Part shown: positions 62,865 through 64,000 of the stretch, piece after piece | Layout of the letters: every line of letters begins with the position of its first letter | Position numbering within the stretch: position 1 is the stretch's first letter | Assembly: GCA_025677815.1 (NCBI GenBank) | Contig: JAIXMP010000034.1 | Span: 372,001 to 436,000 of the forward strand | DNA: 64,000 bases | Source of the DNA: Phascolomyces articulosus | Lineage: Eukaryota > Mucoromycota > Mucoromycetes > Mucorales > Lichtheimiaceae | Reading direction: 5' to 3' | The notes under the pieces: model-generated | What the model saw: the letters and a program-made list of their open reading frames with translations, nothing else | Databases searched by the model: none | Told to the model about the DNA's origin: nothing | Translations under genes and position numbers: made by a program

Positions 62865-63260
62865 ATGTCCACTGGTAAAATCCGTCTCAATAATAGTCAA
62901 AAGAACAAGTCGCGTTCATCCAAGTCTGGTCTCCAATTCCCGGTGGGACGTATCCATCGTTATCTTCGTCAAGGACGATATGCTTCACGCATTGGTGCTG
63001 GTGCTCCTGTCTTTTTAGCCGCTGTTCTGGAATATTTGACTGCAGAAATCCTTGAATTGGCAGGCAATGCTGCTCGTGATAACAAGAAAATGCGAGTTAC
63101 ACCACGTCATTTAAAATTGGCCATTGGTAATGATGAAGAATTAAGCAAGTTACTTGATCATGTCACGATTTCTCAAGGTGGTGTACTTCCAAATATTCAT
63201 GCTAGTTTACTTCCTTCCAAGACTAAGAAGAAATTTATGGAAAAGTCTCAAGAGATGTAA
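62865..63260 (+). CDS. Histone H2A, divergent, with C-terminal SQE motif
   Basis: The 131-aa single-exon protein has the full H2A fold: [60 protein letters not shown] and the acidic-patch/docking stretch [20 protein letters not shown] with PNIHASLLP. The C-terminus ends in KSQEM, a Ser-Gln-Glu-hydrophobic motif that is the checkpoint-kinase phosphorylation site in fungal H2A and animal H2A.X. Odd points are the N-tail ([20 protein letters not shown] instead of SGKGGK), [12 protein letters not shown] where most H2A have RHLQLAIRNDEE, and VTPRH for IIPRH. It lacks the H2A.Z-type sequence. It is therefore a divergent H2A copy or variant. No H2B neighbour is in view. Confidence 0.92.
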   Translation: MSTGKIRLNNSQKNKSRSSKSGLQFPVGRIHRYLRQGRYASRIGAGAPVFLAAVLEYLTAEILELAGNAARDNKKMRVTPRHLKLAIGNDEELSKLLDHVTISQGGVLPNIHASLLPSKTKKKFMEKSQEM

Positions 63261-63855
63261 ACCAATAATACAACTTCCCTTCTTTATCCATCCTCTTTTC
63301 TCTCCCACTCTTTCGTGATGTTCTTTTTCTTAGTAGTATTACTACTTTATGGCTCTTACAAAAAACAAAAACAAATGGCTCTTTTATTCATTCCCACATT
63401 TATTTGCATACCCATTATCATTGTACCAAAAATATTTTTTCCCTTTTCTCTTTTTTTTAAAAAAAACAAAAATGAATTCAAGTAGTACTACTCATAAAGC
63501 TTTCTAAAACAATCAAAAAATAAGTACCTTTTTTTTAAATCATTATCTGAATTTTGATTGGGGCAATATATATATAACAGCAATGATGAAGAGGTAAACC
63601 ATTTTTGTCGTCTCTTCTCGGTAGTCTATATTATGTGCACTGGTAGTACGCATTATATAAAGAAAGAGACAATTCCAATAAAAGATTCTTTATACTTAAT
63701 AATATATACTAATAGGAAATAAAAAAGAAAAAGAGTAATGCGATAATATAAACATAAATAGTAACTATTTGTTTTGTGTCTTTGTTATACAATGATGGAA
63801 ATCGAGTTGTTTAAAAAAAATAATAATAGTAGTAAATAGAATATGTCTTATTATT
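63261..63855. other. Intergenic region after histone H2A
   Basis: This contains the 3' flanks of H2A (+) and of the partial minus-strand gene at the right edge. It is T-rich and A-rich with no coding signal. Confidence 0.5.
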
Positions 63856-64000
63856 TTAGACATAATATTGAAAAGAATGAACATGTCTTCTACGCTCTCG
63901 TCGCAAATCTGGACCACAAATATCTTGTTGCATTTGCAAATGACGTTCGAGACCAATACCACTTTCCCATCCACGTCCTGATTGTGCTGTTCTTTTAAAT
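63856..64000 (-). CDS. 3' end of an unidentified gene (partial)
   Basis: On the minus strand a frame enters from the right edge and ends at TAA 63856-63858, giving the last 47 residues. It contains GRGWESGIGLERHLQMQQDI and the basic tail RRERRRHVHSFQYYV. Composition and codon use differ clearly from the surrounding AT-rich DNA, so it is likely a true terminal exon. The family cannot be named from this fragment, and a splice site inside it cannot be excluded. Confidence 0.5.
   Translation of the reverse strand, partial: FKRTAQSGRGWESGIGLERHLQMQQDICGPDLRRERRRHVHSFQYYV

Overview
The window is nuclear DNA from a filamentous fungus, most likely of the Mucorales or a close relative in Mucoromycota. 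It is AT-rich, and its genes carry many very short GT..AG introns with TAG/CAG acceptors. It mixes housekeeping genes with relics of piggyBac-type and IS630/Tc1-type DNA transposons and a gag-protease ORF. The placement comes from overall gene style and protein likeness, not from a species marker.

Layout. At 1-1005 (+) lies the 3' part of a GAT-domain endosomal adaptor. From about 1.0 to 6.5 kb there is decayed mobile DNA: an unrecognised coding relic, a frameshifted piggyBac transposase on the minus strand and a C-terminal DDE transposase fragment. Clathrin heavy chain fills 7378-13616 (+, 13 exons). A second broken DDE transposase lies at 14.6-15.8 kb and a small secreted protein at 17243-17488 (-). 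The largest gene, 20644-34285 (-), is an ALFY/WDFY3-type BEACH-WD40-FYVE protein that I resolve into 42 exons (9843 coding bases, about 3280 aa). Just upstream on the same strand is an intact 424-aa gag/retropepsin-like ORF that lacks the catalytic aspartate motif.

The second half holds an Mpr1-like GNAT acetyltransferase (38332-39366, -) and a Bem46/ABHD13-type hydrolase (40600-42241, -). A gene-poor stretch follows, with one small secreted protein (47491-47841, +) and an unrecognised coding-like relic (49.8-51.3 kb, -). Then come a HET-domain gene with one in-frame stop (52747-54567, +), a Met30/Pof1-type F-box/WD40 gene (56589-58367, +), cytochrome c (58777-59163, +), Trm1 tRNA methyltransferase (59649-62006, -), a divergent histone H2A (62865-63260, +) and the 3' end of an unidentified gene (63856-64000, -).

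The genes do not form a pathway. Three of them (GAT adaptor, clathrin, BEACH protein) work in membrane traffic, but they are kilobases apart with transposon relics between and nothing suggests co-regulation. For clathrin, the BEACH gene, the acetyltransferase, the hydrolase, Trm1, the F-box gene and cytochrome c, I joined exons by hand. For the first six of these the summed lengths were checked and are multiples of three with reading frame kept across the joins, which supports the models. I saw no tRNA, rRNA or CRISPR array.
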